From: Pontibacillus yanchengensis Y32
GTDB taxonomy: Bacteria > Bacillota > Bacilli > Bacillales > BH030062
Direction of reading: 5' to 3'
Length of the DNA: 64,000 nt
Assembly (NCBI RefSeq): GCF_000770635.1
Contig: NZ_AVBF01000005.1
Span: 50,971 to 114,970 of the forward strand
The notes beneath the pieces were generated by a model. The model was not told the DNA's origin and made no database searches. It saw only the letters and a program-made list of their open reading frames with translations. Made by a program: the position numbers and the translations under genes. Of the stretch, positions 18,015 through 27,462 are shown one piece after another. How positions within the stretch are numbered: the stretch's first letter is position 1; every line of letters starts with the position of its first letter.

Positions 18015-18612
18015 TGACGACCCTTCCCTTCGTTACATGTTAACGGAGATTTGTAAACATGCTGGGTGGGAATCAGATACAGCTGAAAACGGAAAAGAAG
18101 GAGTAGCATGCTTTCAACAGGGACAGTATGACCTTATCCTAGTCGATTATCACATGCCAGAAATGGATGGTCTTCAAACCGTTAAAGAAATACGATCAAT
18201 AAACACACACATTCCTGTACTAGTGCTAACAGTGGATGAGCGGCAAGAAATTGCCGATCAACTATTGGATGAAGGAGCAACAGACTTCGCTTTAAAACCT
18301 GTTAAAGCACCAGATATGATTTCTAGAATTCAACTTCACGTTCAGCTAGCAAATATGCGCCAGCATCAAGAACAAGAGGAAGACGTCTATAGCACGAAAG
18401 GCATTAGCCGACATACATTGCAGCATATATCCAACTATCTCAAAAAGCAAAAAGAGCCCATATCTGTCGATGAACTCTCCAAAAATATTGACCTAGCCTA
18501 TCCGACTGTTTATCGATACCTGATGCATTTACTGGATGAAGGAAAAGTGAACCAAGTGCTAAGTCACCAAAAAATCGGTCGTCCGAAAAAGCTATACCAA
18601 TGGTACGCCTAA
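17995..18612 (+). CDS. Response regulator with C-terminal winged-helix domain (CitB/DcuR-like)
   Basis: 205 residues. Receiver domain 1-120: acidic pair DDD at 7-9, phosphoacceptor Asp in LILVDYHMPEMDG (about 54), Thr in VLTVD and Lys in ALKPV (about 102). The C-terminus (about 140-205) is a helix-turn-helix, VDELSKNIDLAYPTVYRYL, followed by a GRPKKLYQ wing, as in the CitB/DcuR/MalR family that controls organic-acid uptake. It starts with TTG eight bases after AAAGGAGAG. Its likely targets are nearby permease genes, but this is inference. Confidence 0.85.
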   Translation: MKILIIDDDPSLRYMLTEICKHAGWESDTAENGKEGVACFQQGQYDLILVDYHMPEMDGLQTVKEIRSINTHIPVLVLTVDERQEIADQLLDEGATDFALKPVKAPDMISRIQLHVQLANMRQHQEQEEDVYSTKGISRHTLQHISNYLKKQKEPISVDELSKNIDLAYPTVYRYLMHLLDEGKVNQVLSHQKIGRPKKLYQWYA

Positions 18613-18615
18613 GAA

Positions 18616-18829
18616 CAAAAGCTCAGGGCGCCCAGTTAGCGACGTATATACTGCGGCCCACATGACGTGGGTTGGTTCGATGTTGCTACGTGATGTAGCG
18701 ATTTTAATCGAACTTCCTCTGTGTATTTTGAGATAAAGGCAACACGAAGAACGAAGTGATTCGATGTTAACTTATCGTACGGAGGCGAGGGAAGCATACT
18801 AGTCGCTGGGCGCTGGAGCTGGACGTGGC
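18616..18829 (+). repeat. Interspersed modular repeat, full-length copy
   Basis: The copy runs from AAAAGCTCAGGGCGCCCAG to CGCTGGGCGCTGGAGCTGGA and CGTGGC. Its 3' half (about 18735-18829) is nearly identical to 22080-22176. Its ends GCGCCC...AGCGAC and GTCGCTGGGCGC are inverted repeats. Confidence 0.8.
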
Positions 18830-18887
18830 AAAAGCTCAGGGCGCCCGTTAAGTGACGTACAAACTGCGGCCCACACGACGTAGGTTG
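18830..18887 (+). repeat. Partial second copy of the modular repeat in tandem
   Basis: It begins AAAAGCTCAGGGCGCCCG directly after the preceding copy and stops after GGCCCACACGACGTAGGTTG, that is, the 5' third only. Confidence 0.7.
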
Positions 18888-18909
18888 TTTCTAGATTAAC
18901 TAAAGGCTT

Positions 18910-20265
18910 CTAAATACCCAGTCCAAACGTGAACAAGACAATAGCCAGAATAGCTCCGATCAAAGGTAGGACTACTGTCAACGCTCCCATTGCCCAATAT
19001 GCCCTTTGGTGTGTTTCATCACAAATAGCACGTATGGTTGTAACAACATAGCCGTTCTGAGGAAGGGAATCCAGCGCACCAGAAGAGATGGCGATGGTAC
19101 GATGCAAGGCTTCAGGGTTTACGCCCATATCAAGGTAATGAGGAGCCAAAATCGGTAGTGCGATTACTTGACCACCAGACGCGGAACCTGTGAGCCCTGC
19201 AATGACACTTACCGCAATTGCTCCTCCTACTAAAGGGCTCCCTGGAATGTTCGTCATGGCTTCTACAGACCTTTCGAATGCAGGAGATGCTTGTGCAACC
19301 CCACCAAATCCTACGACAGCTGCTGTATTGCCAATGGCTACGAGCGCACCTGTAGTACCTTCAGACAAAGCATTCGCAAAGTCCTGAAAATACTTCCGAT
19401 TCAATACATACAGGGAAACCACTCCTCCTAACAAGGCTACGATTAACGCTGACTTTTCAAGCGTACCGTGGAGGAAAAAAGATAATAGTAAAACAATAAC
19501 TAACGGCACCACACTTAATAAAGGATTGGGAAGTTCACGATTTGATTGATCGGGATCATCTTCTCGTTCCTCAAACTCCTCTCCATTCTCCTGTGCCCGT
19601 TTAATCATCTTTTTCAACCACCAATATCCCGTAGTAGCAAGGAATAAAGCTACAATAATACTAACTTCCCAACCTGCATATGGACTGGTATCCAAGTATT
19701 CAATTGGAATCCAGTTTTGAATTTCCGGTGAACCTGCCGAGGTCATCGTAAAGGTTACAGAACCAAATGCTAACGTAGCGGGAATAAAACGTCTTGGTAA
19801 ATTGGCCTGTTGAAAAAGGCTAATTGCCATTGGATACACGGAAAATGCGACCACAAATAAACTCACGCCTCCATACGTTAACACCGCACATGCAAGTACT
19901 ATGGCAAGAACAGCTCGCTCTATCCCAAGCTTTCCAATTACCCACTTCGAAACACTTTGTGCAGAGCCACTATCTCCCATTACTTTTCCAAAAATCGCTC
20001 CCAGCAAAAACATCGGGAACCACGAAGCAACGAAATCAGCAAAGCTATTCATATAGTTGTTTAAAAATGTAGCTGCATCTCCCTCTGTTGTCTGAGGAAA
20101 AATGGACAAACCACTCAACACAGCCACAAATAAAGCACATAACGGAGCTACCACTAATAAATTGAGCCCTTTTAAGGTCAGATACACTAAAAGAGCTAAA
20201 CCGCCAATCAACCCTACGAAACTTAAGACCATATAGACCAATCCCTTAGAATAAGTTGTTCTCAT
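18910..20265 (-). CDS. GntP-family permease
   Basis: A 451-residue carrier with about 12 helices. The family features seen are NYMNSFADFVASWFPMFLLGAIFGKVMGDSG near 67-97 and the C-terminal APHYLDMGVNPEALHRTIAISSGALDSLPQNG. Relatives move gluconate, citrate or hydroxy-acids with protons; B. subtilis YxjC is in the same group. The start could be 20265 or the ATG at 20232 (MVLSFVGLIGG), which has a better AAGGGAT upstream and begins directly with the first helix. It is divergent from the NhaC gene, and both are next to the two-component pair. Confidence 0.8.
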   Translation of the reverse strand: MRTTYSKGLVYMVLSFVGLIGGLALLVYLTLKGLNLLVVAPLCALFVAVLSGLSIFPQTTEGDAATFLNNYMNSFADFVASWFPMFLLGAIFGKVMGDSGSAQSVSKWVIGKLGIERAVLAIVLACAVLTYGGVSLFVVAFSVYPMAISLFQQANLPRRFIPATLAFGSVTFTMTSAGSPEIQNWIPIEYLDTSPYAGWEVSIIVALFLATTGYWWLKKMIKRAQENGEEFEEREDDPDQSNRELPNPLLSVVPLVIVLLLSFFLHGTLEKSALIVALLGGVVSLYVLNRKYFQDFANALSEGTTGALVAIGNTAAVVGFGGVAQASPAFERSVEAMTNIPGSPLVGGAIAVSVIAGLTGSASGGQVIALPILAPHYLDMGVNPEALHRTIAISSGALDSLPQNGYVVTTIRAICDETHQRAYWAMGALTVVLPLIGAILAIVLFTFGLGI

Positions 20266-20457
20266 TATGTGTGAAGAGTCGTTTTTTCATTCTTTTCACT
20301 TCATGCAGCTACTTTTATTCATTTTTTTCTCTTTCATAAAAAATAAGACATTCTTATAATGCAAATTAAGATTTCAAACAATTCGTATTATTGAGAACTT
20401 ATCAACAAATTGCTTGGTATGTGACTAATCAACAACTTAGAGAAAGGGGCGTTCACC

Positions 20458-21957
20458 ATGGAGCATTTTGGCATACTATCATTACTTCCTTCTGTTGTGG
20501 CTTTGACTCTAGCCATCTTGTCGAAGCGAGTGGTTCCATCCTTACTTGCAGGAATTCTGATTGGGAGTTTAATGATTGATATACGCACGAACGGTGTTCT
20601 TCATGCAATTATGTATTCTATAACAAATTTATTCGGGGCCATCGCCGGTCATCCAGCAGATTCAGACGCTGGTATTCAAGGGATGGGGATCATCAAAGAA
20701 GCCGGACGTGCTGAATTAATTATTGTCGTCTTTCTTCTTGGCGCATTCATCGGTGTTTTAAATAAATCTGGTGGGGCTTATGCCTTTGGAGAATGGCTCG
20801 CTACAAAAGTACGTGGAAAGAAAGGGGCGCAAGTATCTACAGCTGTGATGGGCACCTCCCTTTTCACCAGTGCTTACTTTAGTTCATTGGCTACAGGAAC
20901 GGTTTTTAAGCCGATTTTTGATCGAATGAAGATATCTCGAGAGAAACTAGCTTTTCTATTAGACTCTACTTCTTCACCAATTAATGTATTGATTCCGATT
21001 TCAGGCTGGGTTGCCTTTATGGGCGCACTAATGGTGGACAACATCCCTAGTGTTGATGATCCTATTTCTGGGTTAGCTCAAACCGTGCCGTTCAACTTTT
21101 ATAACATCGTGATGATCCTGATGGTGTTCTTATTTGCATCAGGAAAAATCAAAGATTTCGGACCAATGAAAAAAGCTGAAGAACGAGCTCAACACGTCAA
21201 CTATAGTGGTGTGAATCCTGAGGTTTCAGCTACTACAGAAGAGCCTGATACATCTGAAAATACAAGAAAAGCAAAGCCATCCGATATGGTACTTCCATTG
21301 GGCGTAACGGTTGGTATGCTCGTTTTCTTAGGTCTATACAATTACACGCTACCTTATTTCTTCTCTATAGAAAAGCTACCTTTAGACGGTAACAAAATGC
21401 TTATTATCAGCTTTTCTCTAGGAATCATTGCAGCATTTATTAAGTATATGGCTTCCAACTTAATGGGGCCAAAGGAATTCTCCAATGAGCTTTTTGAGGG
21501 AAGTAAATCCGTCATCTTTGGCGCTGTAATCATTACACTAGCCGTAACCCTTGGTGACATCATGCGTGCACCTGCTCCTGAAGGTACTGGTGCTGCTGCA
21601 TACATTGAACAAATCGCCAAAGGGGTAATCCCAAGTGCGATTATACCGTTTGCCTTGTTCGCTTTATCTGGTTTCGTCGCGTTCTCCATGGGAACTTCAT
21701 TTGGTACATGGGCAATCATGATGCCAATCGGCGTTTCGTTAATGCTAGCTACAGGCGGAGATCCTATTATCGCAGCTGCAGCCGTTCTTTCAGGCGGTGC
21801 TTTTGGGGATCACACGTCCCCTATTTCAGATACGAGTATCATGTCTTCCGTTGGGGCTGAATGCAACCACATGCAGCACATTAACACACAACTACCATAC
21901 GCCCTGACATCAGCAGGAATAGCATCTGTATTATTCCTTATAGCAGGATTTATCTAG
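20458..21957 (+). CDS. NhaC-family Na+/H+ antiporter
   Basis: 499 residues with about 12 helices. It has the NhaC pattern: LPSVVALTLAILSKRVVPSLLAGI at the N-terminus, STAVMGTSLFTSAYFSSLATGTVFKPIFD (about 120-148), STSSPINVLIPISGWVAF (about 176-193) and GGAFGDHTSPISDTSIMSS near 443-461. The family includes Na+/H+ exchangers and the malate/lactate exchanger MleN. An AAAGGGG site precedes the ATG. It lies divergently to GntP across 192 bases, so the two could form a Na+- and H+-coupled organic-acid pair under the adjacent two-component system. Confidence 0.85.
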   Translation: MEHFGILSLLPSVVALTLAILSKRVVPSLLAGILIGSLMIDIRTNGVLHAIMYSITNLFGAIAGHPADSDAGIQGMGIIKEAGRAELIIVVFLLGAFIGVLNKSGGAYAFGEWLATKVRGKKGAQVSTAVMGTSLFTSAYFSSLATGTVFKPIFDRMKISREKLAFLLDSTSSPINVLIPISGWVAFMGALMVDNIPSVDDPISGLAQTVPFNFYNIVMILMVFLFASGKIKDFGPMKKAEERAQHVNYSGVNPEVSATTEEPDTSENTRKAKPSDMVLPLGVTVGMLVFLGLYNYTLPYFFSIEKLPLDGNKMLIISFSLGIIAAFIKYMASNLMGPKEFSNELFEGSKSVIFGAVIITLAVTLGDIMRAPAPEGTGAAAYIEQIAKGVIPSAIIPFALFALSGFVAFSMGTSFGTWAIMMPIGVSLMLATGGDPIIAAAAVLSGGAFGDHTSPISDTSIMSSVGAECNHMQHINTQLPYALTSAGIASVLFLIAGFI

Positions 21958-21962
21958 TAGAA

Positions 21963-22176
21963 CAAAAGCGGAAGCGCCCGGTTAGCGACGTATATGCTGC
22001 GGCCCACACGACGTGGGTTGGTTCGATGTTGCTGCGTGACGCAGCGGTTTTAGTCGAACTTCCCTTTAATCCGTAGGAGATAAAGGCAACACGAAGAACG
22101 AAGTGATTCGATGTTAACTTATCGTACGGAGGCGAGGGAAGCATACTAGTCGCTGGGCGCTGGAGCTGGACGTGGC
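21963..22176 (+). repeat. Interspersed modular repeat, full-length copy
   Basis: Runs from AAAAGCGGAAGCGCCCGG to CGCTGGAGCTGGACGTGGC. Inside lie CCCAC-ACGA-CGTGGG and GCTGCG-TGA-CGCAGC hairpins; the outer GCGCCC...AGCGAC pairs with GTCGCTGGGCGC. It starts a few bases after the NhaC stop, in the same orientation as 18616-18829. Confidence 0.8.
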
Positions 22177-22234
22177 TACTTCACTTTTTCAGTTTTACAC
22201 AAGCATTGAATTTTATAGTACGCGTACGCTGTAC

Positions 22235-22277
22235 GAAAAAACCCCTGGCTCTTGAACAAAGAGTACCAGGGGTTTTG
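22235..22277 (-). terminator. Terminator of the acyltransferase gene
   Basis: ACCCCTGG and CCAGGGGT pair; a run of T is present on the minus strand after the stem. Confidence 0.8.
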
Positions 22278-22279
22278 TC

Positions 22280-23407
22280 TTATGAGGAGTGCGTATATTG
22301 ATTTGCTTCGTGACGATACGCAGGTTTTAACGATGGGGCCTGCTTCGGTAATTTTCCAAACAGCCAGCTCGCAAATGGCGTAAACCTGTGAAATAGCCAA
22401 ATAATCATAAAACATAGCGCACATGTGACTACATATCTCATTAAGAGCTCTACGTGGAACCAATAATTTGAATGTGTGGGAATAAAACGAGCTACTTCCT
22501 TCAGAACAAAAGGGTGAATAAGGTAAAAACCAAAGGAGTAAGCAGCAACGTTTCTCACTACCTTTTGAACACCTTCATACCAACTTTCGCTGAAGATTTC
22601 TGCCAAACGGAAGCACAAGTAACTTGCACTCATGATGAAGATTAAATTTATCACTTTATAATAAATGCCTGGCAATTCAATTGTGTTGAGAATATATAGG
22701 TGGTAGTGCGTGTACACCGTAGCTACACCTGCACTGACAGCCAATATTCCCAGCAGATAATTGGTCCGACTACGCACCTTCTCCTTTTGCTCTAAGAAAT
22801 AAATGCCTAGCCAAGCCCCTAACAAGAAGGTGCCTAAACTATTCAAAAAGAAGCTAAAAGGGATAATATCAAATCTTGAATCTATCATAAAATAGATAAG
22901 TTCAATGGCAATACCAAACGCCCACATATATTTTTTAAACAGCTGTAGATGCTGAGCAAGGTAGATGAATATCGGTAAGACTAAATATAATTGCACGATA
23001 ATAAATATGAAATGCAGCTGATAATACGATTCGCCTTGTATAATTCTTAACACAGATTCTGTAACATTCACTTCCCTAAACCCAATTTGATAGGCGTACC
23101 ACTCATAAAATATTGCCCAAATCACATATGGCAACAAAATAAACACAGCTCGCTTCCGCATATATTCCTTCAAAAACGAGAGAGTAATAGATTTACTAAA
23201 ATAATTATAGAAAAACACGAGACCTGTAATCATGATAAAGATTCCAGCCTCTATGCGAATGATTCTATTTAAAAAATGGTATTTCTGAAAGGCTCCACTA
23301 TCCATTGGCAATGTATTGATGTACGTCCCTGTCACATGAACCAATACAACCATAAACATAGCAAAAAACCTCAAGAAATGAATTGAGCCAATTCTTTGCT
23401 TACTCAT
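22280..23407 (-). CDS. Acyltransferase 3 family membrane protein
   Basis: A 375-residue protein with about ten helices. The first helix carries the family signature IHFLRFFAMFMVVLVHVTGT with the essential His near residue 22, and R-rich loops follow. Members (OafA/YrhL/WecH type) transfer acetyl or succinyl groups to sugars of the wall, teichoic acid or exopolysaccharide. The ATG at 23407 (MSKQRIG) has GGAG seven bases upstream; the longer GTG form at 23437 has no ribosome site. It is monocistronic with its own terminator. Confidence 0.82.
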   Translation of the reverse strand: MSKQRIGSIHFLRFFAMFMVVLVHVTGTYINTLPMDSGAFQKYHFLNRIIRIEAGIFIMITGLVFFYNYFSKSITLSFLKEYMRKRAVFILLPYVIWAIFYEWYAYQIGFREVNVTESVLRIIQGESYYQLHFIFIIVQLYLVLPIFIYLAQHLQLFKKYMWAFGIAIELIYFMIDSRFDIIPFSFFLNSLGTFLLGAWLGIYFLEQKEKVRSRTNYLLGILAVSAGVATVYTHYHLYILNTIELPGIYYKVINLIFIMSASYLCFRLAEIFSESWYEGVQKVVRNVAAYSFGFYLIHPFVLKEVARFIPTHSNYWFHVELLMRYVVTCALCFMIIWLFHRFTPFASWLFGKLPKQAPSLKPAYRHEANQYTHSS

Positions 23408-23625
23408 GTGCATTCTCCGTCCTATCTTTCCATTCACTTCACACTCCGTGCCCTAGCTTCTCAGTTGTATAGCCAGCGTTGGAGGTATTCAAGTACAAGA
23501 CTTACTTACAAAAACTAGTACACTGTTCGTATCTCCTTGCTATTTTATGACGATAGCTTTTTTTACTATTAATCCACGAAAAAATTGCATAAACATATAT
23601 AAAGACATCACGAAGGAGGCTTTCC

Positions 23626-25044
23626 ATGCAAATACATGTTGTGCAAGCTGGTGAAAGCTTATGGAGTATCGCTCAACGCTACCAAACCACTATACAAGAA
23701 ATTGCAGATGCAAACGAACTTTCTGACCCGTCCAGACTTGTTGTTGGATTAGCCCTCGTCATTCCTTCCTATTACCGAACTTATACTGTGCAAGCCGGTG
23801 ATACACTGTGGTCCATTGCACAACAATATAGCATTTCGCTACCGACACTCATTCAAGCAAACCAACTACAAGACGTTAATGTTATATATCCTGGTACCAC
23901 CCTTAGCATTCCACCACAAACATACATGGTACAGCCAGGTGACACACTCTTTCGTATTAGCAATGCTTTCGATATCTCCGTACAAACGTTATTGGACGCC
24001 AACCAAATAGATGATCCTAACCTTCTATACCCTGGCACCCAATTAATCATACCTACTCAACCAAAATATGCTATTGAGGTCAATGGCTACACCATTGATT
24101 CAGGGGAAGATGTACGAAACATTATGGAAGATGTTGGCGAATCCCTCACATATATTATGCCATTCGCTTATAAAATTCAAGAAGATGGAAGTCTTATTCC
24201 ATTTTCAGATGATACCGTATTGGGAATGGCTCCTTCTTTTTCGGTCGTTCCCATCCTCTCTATTACTAATTTCACATACCAAGACTTAGGATCAGACTTA
24301 GCAAGTACTATCCTAAACAATCCTTCGCTGCAAAATACTCTGTTAGATAACATCCTTACAATATTAAATACAAAAGGCTACCAAGGTCTGAATGTAGATT
24401 TTGAGAACGTATTACCGGAAGACCGCGAGGCTTACAATGCATTTTTACAACGTGCTGTTGATCGATTACACCCAAAAGGATATTCTGTCTCGACAGCTGT
24501 AGCACCTAAGTATAGCGCCGATCAACAAGGTTTACTCTATGAGGCACATGATTATGAAGCTCACGGTCGGATTGTCGATTTTGTCGTGTTAATGACGTAT
24601 GAATGGGGCTATCGTTTCGGACCACCAAGAGCCATTTCCCCTCTCGATGAAATCAGGAAGGTACTAGATTACGCTGTTAGTGTGATGCCGAGAGACAAAT
24701 TGTTCATGGGATTTCAACTATATGCACGCGACTGGACGTTACCATTTGAAGAAGGGCAAGAAGCAGAAACATTCAGCCCACAAGAAGCTGTAAATCGGGC
24801 ACTACAGTACGGGGCTACGATTCAATACAACGAATCTGCACAATCCCCTTTTTATCGATATGTAGATGCAGAAGGTAAAACACATGAAGTGTGGTTTGAA
24901 GATGCACGCAGTGCTCAAGCGAAGTTTAATACAGTCATTCAGTATGACCTAAGAGGGATTAGTTACTGGGTGCTAGGGTATGACTTCCCACAGAATTGGC
25001 TGTTACTTAACGACACATTCAAGATTGTAAAGAGCCCTTCATAA
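23626..25044 (+). CDS. Triple-LysM glycoside hydrolase 18 (SleL/YaaH-like spore lytic enzyme)
   Basis: 472 residues with three LysM modules (about 2-46, 50-94 and 97-142; each reads V-Q-A/P-G-[ED]-[ST]-L). A GH18 barrel follows from 145 to the end. The catalytic strand GYQGLNVDFENVLPEDREAY (about 250-269) ends in the acid Glu of the DxxDxE-type motif, and the last strand is GISYWVLGYD. There is no signal peptide, as in B. subtilis YaaH/SleL, which is built into the spore and cleaves cortical muramic-lactam glycan. The usual SleL has two LysM modules, so this one is longer. AAGGAGG precedes the ATG. Confidence 0.87.
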   Translation: MQIHVVQAGESLWSIAQRYQTTIQEIADANELSDPSRLVVGLALVIPSYYRTYTVQAGDTLWSIAQQYSISLPTLIQANQLQDVNVIYPGTTLSIPPQTYMVQPGDTLFRISNAFDISVQTLLDANQIDDPNLLYPGTQLIIPTQPKYAIEVNGYTIDSGEDVRNIMEDVGESLTYIMPFAYKIQEDGSLIPFSDDTVLGMAPSFSVVPILSITNFTYQDLGSDLASTILNNPSLQNTLLDNILTILNTKGYQGLNVDFENVLPEDREAYNAFLQRAVDRLHPKGYSVSTAVAPKYSADQQGLLYEAHDYEAHGRIVDFVVLMTYEWGYRFGPPRAISPLDEIRKVLDYAVSVMPRDKLFMGFQLYARDWTLPFEEGQEAETFSPQEAVNRALQYGATIQYNESAQSPFYRYVDAEGKTHEVWFEDARSAQAKFNTVIQYDLRGISYWVLGYDFPQNWLLLNDTFKIVKSPS

Positions 25045-25087
25045 TTGCTTCTGGCGACATGATTGAAGAAGGCATTTCTCATGCCAG

Positions 25088-25129
25088 ACCGAGCATAAGC
25101 GCAGTGGAACCGAGCATATATCGAACCAA
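25088..25129 (+). repeat. Two-unit degenerate repeat, 21-bp spacing
   Basis: ACCGAGCATA occurs at 25088 and again at 25109, exactly 21 bases apart, in the short region after the GH18 gene. Confidence 0.35.
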
Positions 25130-25156
25130 AGCAAGCAAAAGTAGAATCATCCCATA

Positions 25157-25201
25157 TAAAAAAAGGGCTAAATGACACGATGGTCATGTTAGCCTCTTTT
25201 T
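25157..25201. terminator. Bidirectional terminator between the GH18 gene and parR-like gene
   Basis: GGCTAAATGAC pairs with GTCATGTTAGCC (one bulge); A-run before and T-run after make it active both ways. Confidence 0.8.
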
Positions 25202-25204
25202 GTC

Positions 25205-25831
25205 TTATTGATTCAATTTGTCCAGAAATCCACCTAACACGTCATCATAGGATACTTCCTCGTCTTCTTCTGATTCAGAGTCTGATGATATATCTTGACT
25301 GAGGCTTTCCCAATCAAGGTTATCTAAATCTTCATCCGTGGAGGTCGTATCCTGCTCTTCAGAAGAGGGTTCCCCTTCATTTGCAGAGGCACTTTCTTGC
25401 TGTGGATAGGCGTCTTCGTGTATTTCTGGTTCTGATTCTTGATTAGAAGATGCTTCATCATTTTCTTGTAGATAAAGAGCTTCATTGATATCAAGAGCAT
25501 TACTGTTAAATGATGCTAATAGAGCACTCGAACGCACAGGATCAGATATAAGCTGATAGAGAATACTTCCTAGTAACGCCTCGGAATATTCATGTTTCAC
25601 CCAGTCACGTTGCGCTTTATTGAGTTGCTTTGGAAGAGGGATACTAATCGTTTCCCGTTCCTTTGCCATAGACTGGCTAACACCCTTAATCACATAATCA
25701 GCGATGGTACTAGAGAAATTTCTCCGTTCGGTTTCTTTCAGGTTCTGAAGTTGTCTTAATATATGGTCCGGTGTGTCAGAGGGAATGCGAAATGTAATCG
25801 CTTGTCCCCTCTGTATCCCGTTCTGTGTCAT
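25205..25831 (-). CDS. ParR-like DNA-binding adaptor of the ParM operon
   Basis: 208 residues. The N-terminal 110 residues look like a ribbon-helix-helix or related DNA-binding segment (QAITFRIPSDTPDHILRQLQ, then an RRNFSSTIADYVIKG helix). The C-terminal 90 residues are strongly acidic and low in complexity (Glu/Asp/Ser). It follows the actin-like gene by 11 bases. In type II plasmid partition the small gene after the actin encodes the centromere-binding adaptor that caps the filament; position and domain layout support that here. I see no direct similarity to a named ParR, so the role is inferred. Confidence 0.55.
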   Translation of the reverse strand: MTQNGIQRGQAITFRIPSDTPDHILRQLQNLKETERRNFSSTIADYVIKGVSQSMAKERETISIPLPKQLNKAQRDWVKHEYSEALLGSILYQLISDPVRSSALLASFNSNALDINEALYLQENDEASSNQESEPEIHEDAYPQQESASANEGEPSSEEQDTTSTDEDLDNLDWESLSQDISSDSESEEDEEVSYDDVLGGFLDKLNQ

Positions 25832-25842
25832 ACTATTTCACC

Positions 25843-27036
25843 CTACTTAGAGGTATTTGCGTGCTGCTTCTGCTCTACTTTTTTATTTTCTTCCTTCTTG
25901 TTGTTTTTACGTTGGAAGTCTTTAACGAGCTTGTAGTACGCATTGGCCATCATCCAGATGCTTTCTTTCTCGTCTTCGAAGAAATCGATGTTATAGCCAT
26001 CTAAGTTATTGTTCAAGGACTTGATGTATTCTTTTAATACAACAGAACCTCCACCTACAAAGTAACAGATTTCTGTTTGAGAATTCTTTTGCCATACGTT
26101 ACGCAAATGACGGTATTGCTTTTTCGCAAGCTCTAGTAAAATGCGGTCGGTAATATCGTGCACACTTGTACGACTACCTTTTACCATGATGTGGTTACGG
26201 TCATTTTTCTTCGTGATAATATCTACTACGTCACGACGACTATCTAACTCTACACCGTGCTTGGAACGAATTTCTTCGCGAATCTTCTCTAATGACTCAG
26301 AAACGCCAATGTTAAATCCTTGTGCTTTATCATCATCTACATTGCGATCTTTGATAACGGCAATATCGGTAGAAAGGCCACCAATGTCTTGAATGAGAAT
26401 ACGCTTATCAATTAAATCTTTGTTCGTAATGTTTAAGTCATTATCCATTACTAGATTGATAAAGGAAGCGAATCCTTCTGGGTACACTTTCACTTCATCA
26501 AACTTCAAGTTCACCTTGATACCTTGATATTTAGGAGTTACTAGGAATTCAACCTGGTGAACAGAGCCAAGAAGTTGAGAACGGTAACCAACATCTTTGC
26601 CTTCTTTTACTTCTCTTAATGGTAGACCAGTGCCAAGCGTATAGTTCGCTTCCACGGTGCCATTGTTTCGACTAAACGTCTTTTCGTTTTTATCTTGAAC
26701 GGCGTCTAGTGCTAATGAAGCAAATAGCATAATAAGTGTTTGGTCTTCTTCCGATTTACTACTACCTGGGTCTAGTTCAGAAGCGTTATCACTTTTCGTT
26801 GCTAGATTACCAACACGATAGATAACATTGTTCTCTTGTAGGGCAGGGGAGTGGACTCGGATGTGGATTCCATCCATAGGGTCCTTCTGATCTAAATCTT
26901 CAATTCCGATAATCGGACGGTCTTCTATATCTCTGGCGATCACATTCGGTATGTACAGCTCAGAGTCTAGATTTCCGTATAAACCTTTGAGTGCATCATT
27001 ACCAACGTCTACTGCAGCTATTCTTGATTGACTCAT
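25843..27036 (-). CDS. ParM/StbA-type actin-like segregation ATPase
   Basis: 397 residues of the actin fold: phosphate-1 motif IAAVDVGNDALKGLYG (about 6-21), phosphate-2 ILIQDIGGLSTDIAVI (about 211-226) and the adenosine motif CYFVGGGSVVLKEYI (about 315-329), plus a basic, disordered tail. The closest group is the plasmid ParM/StbA/Alp7A family, not MreB, FtsA or DnaK. It should polymerise with ATP and push or pull DNA bound by the adaptor encoded downstream. The ATG is preceded by AAAGGAAG. Found between ordinary chromosomal genes, without a plasmid replication gene in view. Confidence 0.82.
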   Translation of the reverse strand: MSQSRIAAVDVGNDALKGLYGNLDSELYIPNVIARDIEDRPIIGIEDLDQKDPMDGIHIRVHSPALQENNVIYRVGNLATKSDNASELDPGSSKSEEDQTLIMLFASLALDAVQDKNEKTFSRNNGTVEANYTLGTGLPLREVKEGKDVGYRSQLLGSVHQVEFLVTPKYQGIKVNLKFDEVKVYPEGFASFINLVMDNDLNITNKDLIDKRILIQDIGGLSTDIAVIKDRNVDDDKAQGFNIGVSESLEKIREEIRSKHGVELDSRRDVVDIITKKNDRNHIMVKGSRTSVHDITDRILLELAKKQYRHLRNVWQKNSQTEICYFVGGGSVVLKEYIKSLNNNLDGYNIDFFEDEKESIWMMANAYYKLVKDFQRKNNKKEENKKVEQKQHANTSK

Positions 27037-27143
27037 ATGTGAATCTTCCTTTCTATTAAAAGTCCTTTTTAGTTTTTTAAGGATCTATTACTAAAATATA
27101 GAAGATTCTCAAAATAGTCAATCAGACATTTGTCGTGCATAAT

Positions 27144-27303
27144 TTGTACACAAAAATGTATACAACACAAACAAAACTGTATACTTGTTTACATTTTTGT
27201 ACACACCCTTTTAAGTCAATATGCGTACGCTTTTGTTTACTTGTTTACACTTTTGTGTACACTTTGTTTTCAAATTGTTTTCTTGTAATCATTTTTGTAT
27301 ACA
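27144..27303 (+). repeat. Iterated TTGTNTACA array, parC-like centromere candidate
   Basis: Nine copies of a [TAC]TGTNNAC[AT] element lie at 27144, 27156, 27177, 27185, 27197, 27233, 27241, 27253 and 27295. Many are spaced 8 to 12 bases (about one helical turn). Several are palindromic (TGTACA, GTATAC). They sit directly upstream of the ParM-like gene, where the centromere and operator of type II partition operons are found. Confidence 0.65.
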
Positions 27304-27462
27304 TCCTATTTTTCCTTCTAAAAATCTAGTAAATGAGTCTTTATGACCTCCCTACTGGCGTGATTGATTTGTATCTATTTTCAACTTATGCCTCTGTTAA
27401 CATACGTCCACTCCGCCAATTCACCACTTATATTTAATTGTGTTGTGTAATTTTGGAAGTCG

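Noticed and set aside
22217..22236. Inverted GTACGCGTACGC/GTACG stretch
   Set aside because: Short, next to a terminator, with no gene start nearby to regulate.
25205..27036. Toxin-antitoxin pair
   Set aside because: The 397-residue product has all actin-fold motifs of ParM; the neighbour is an adaptor by size and position.
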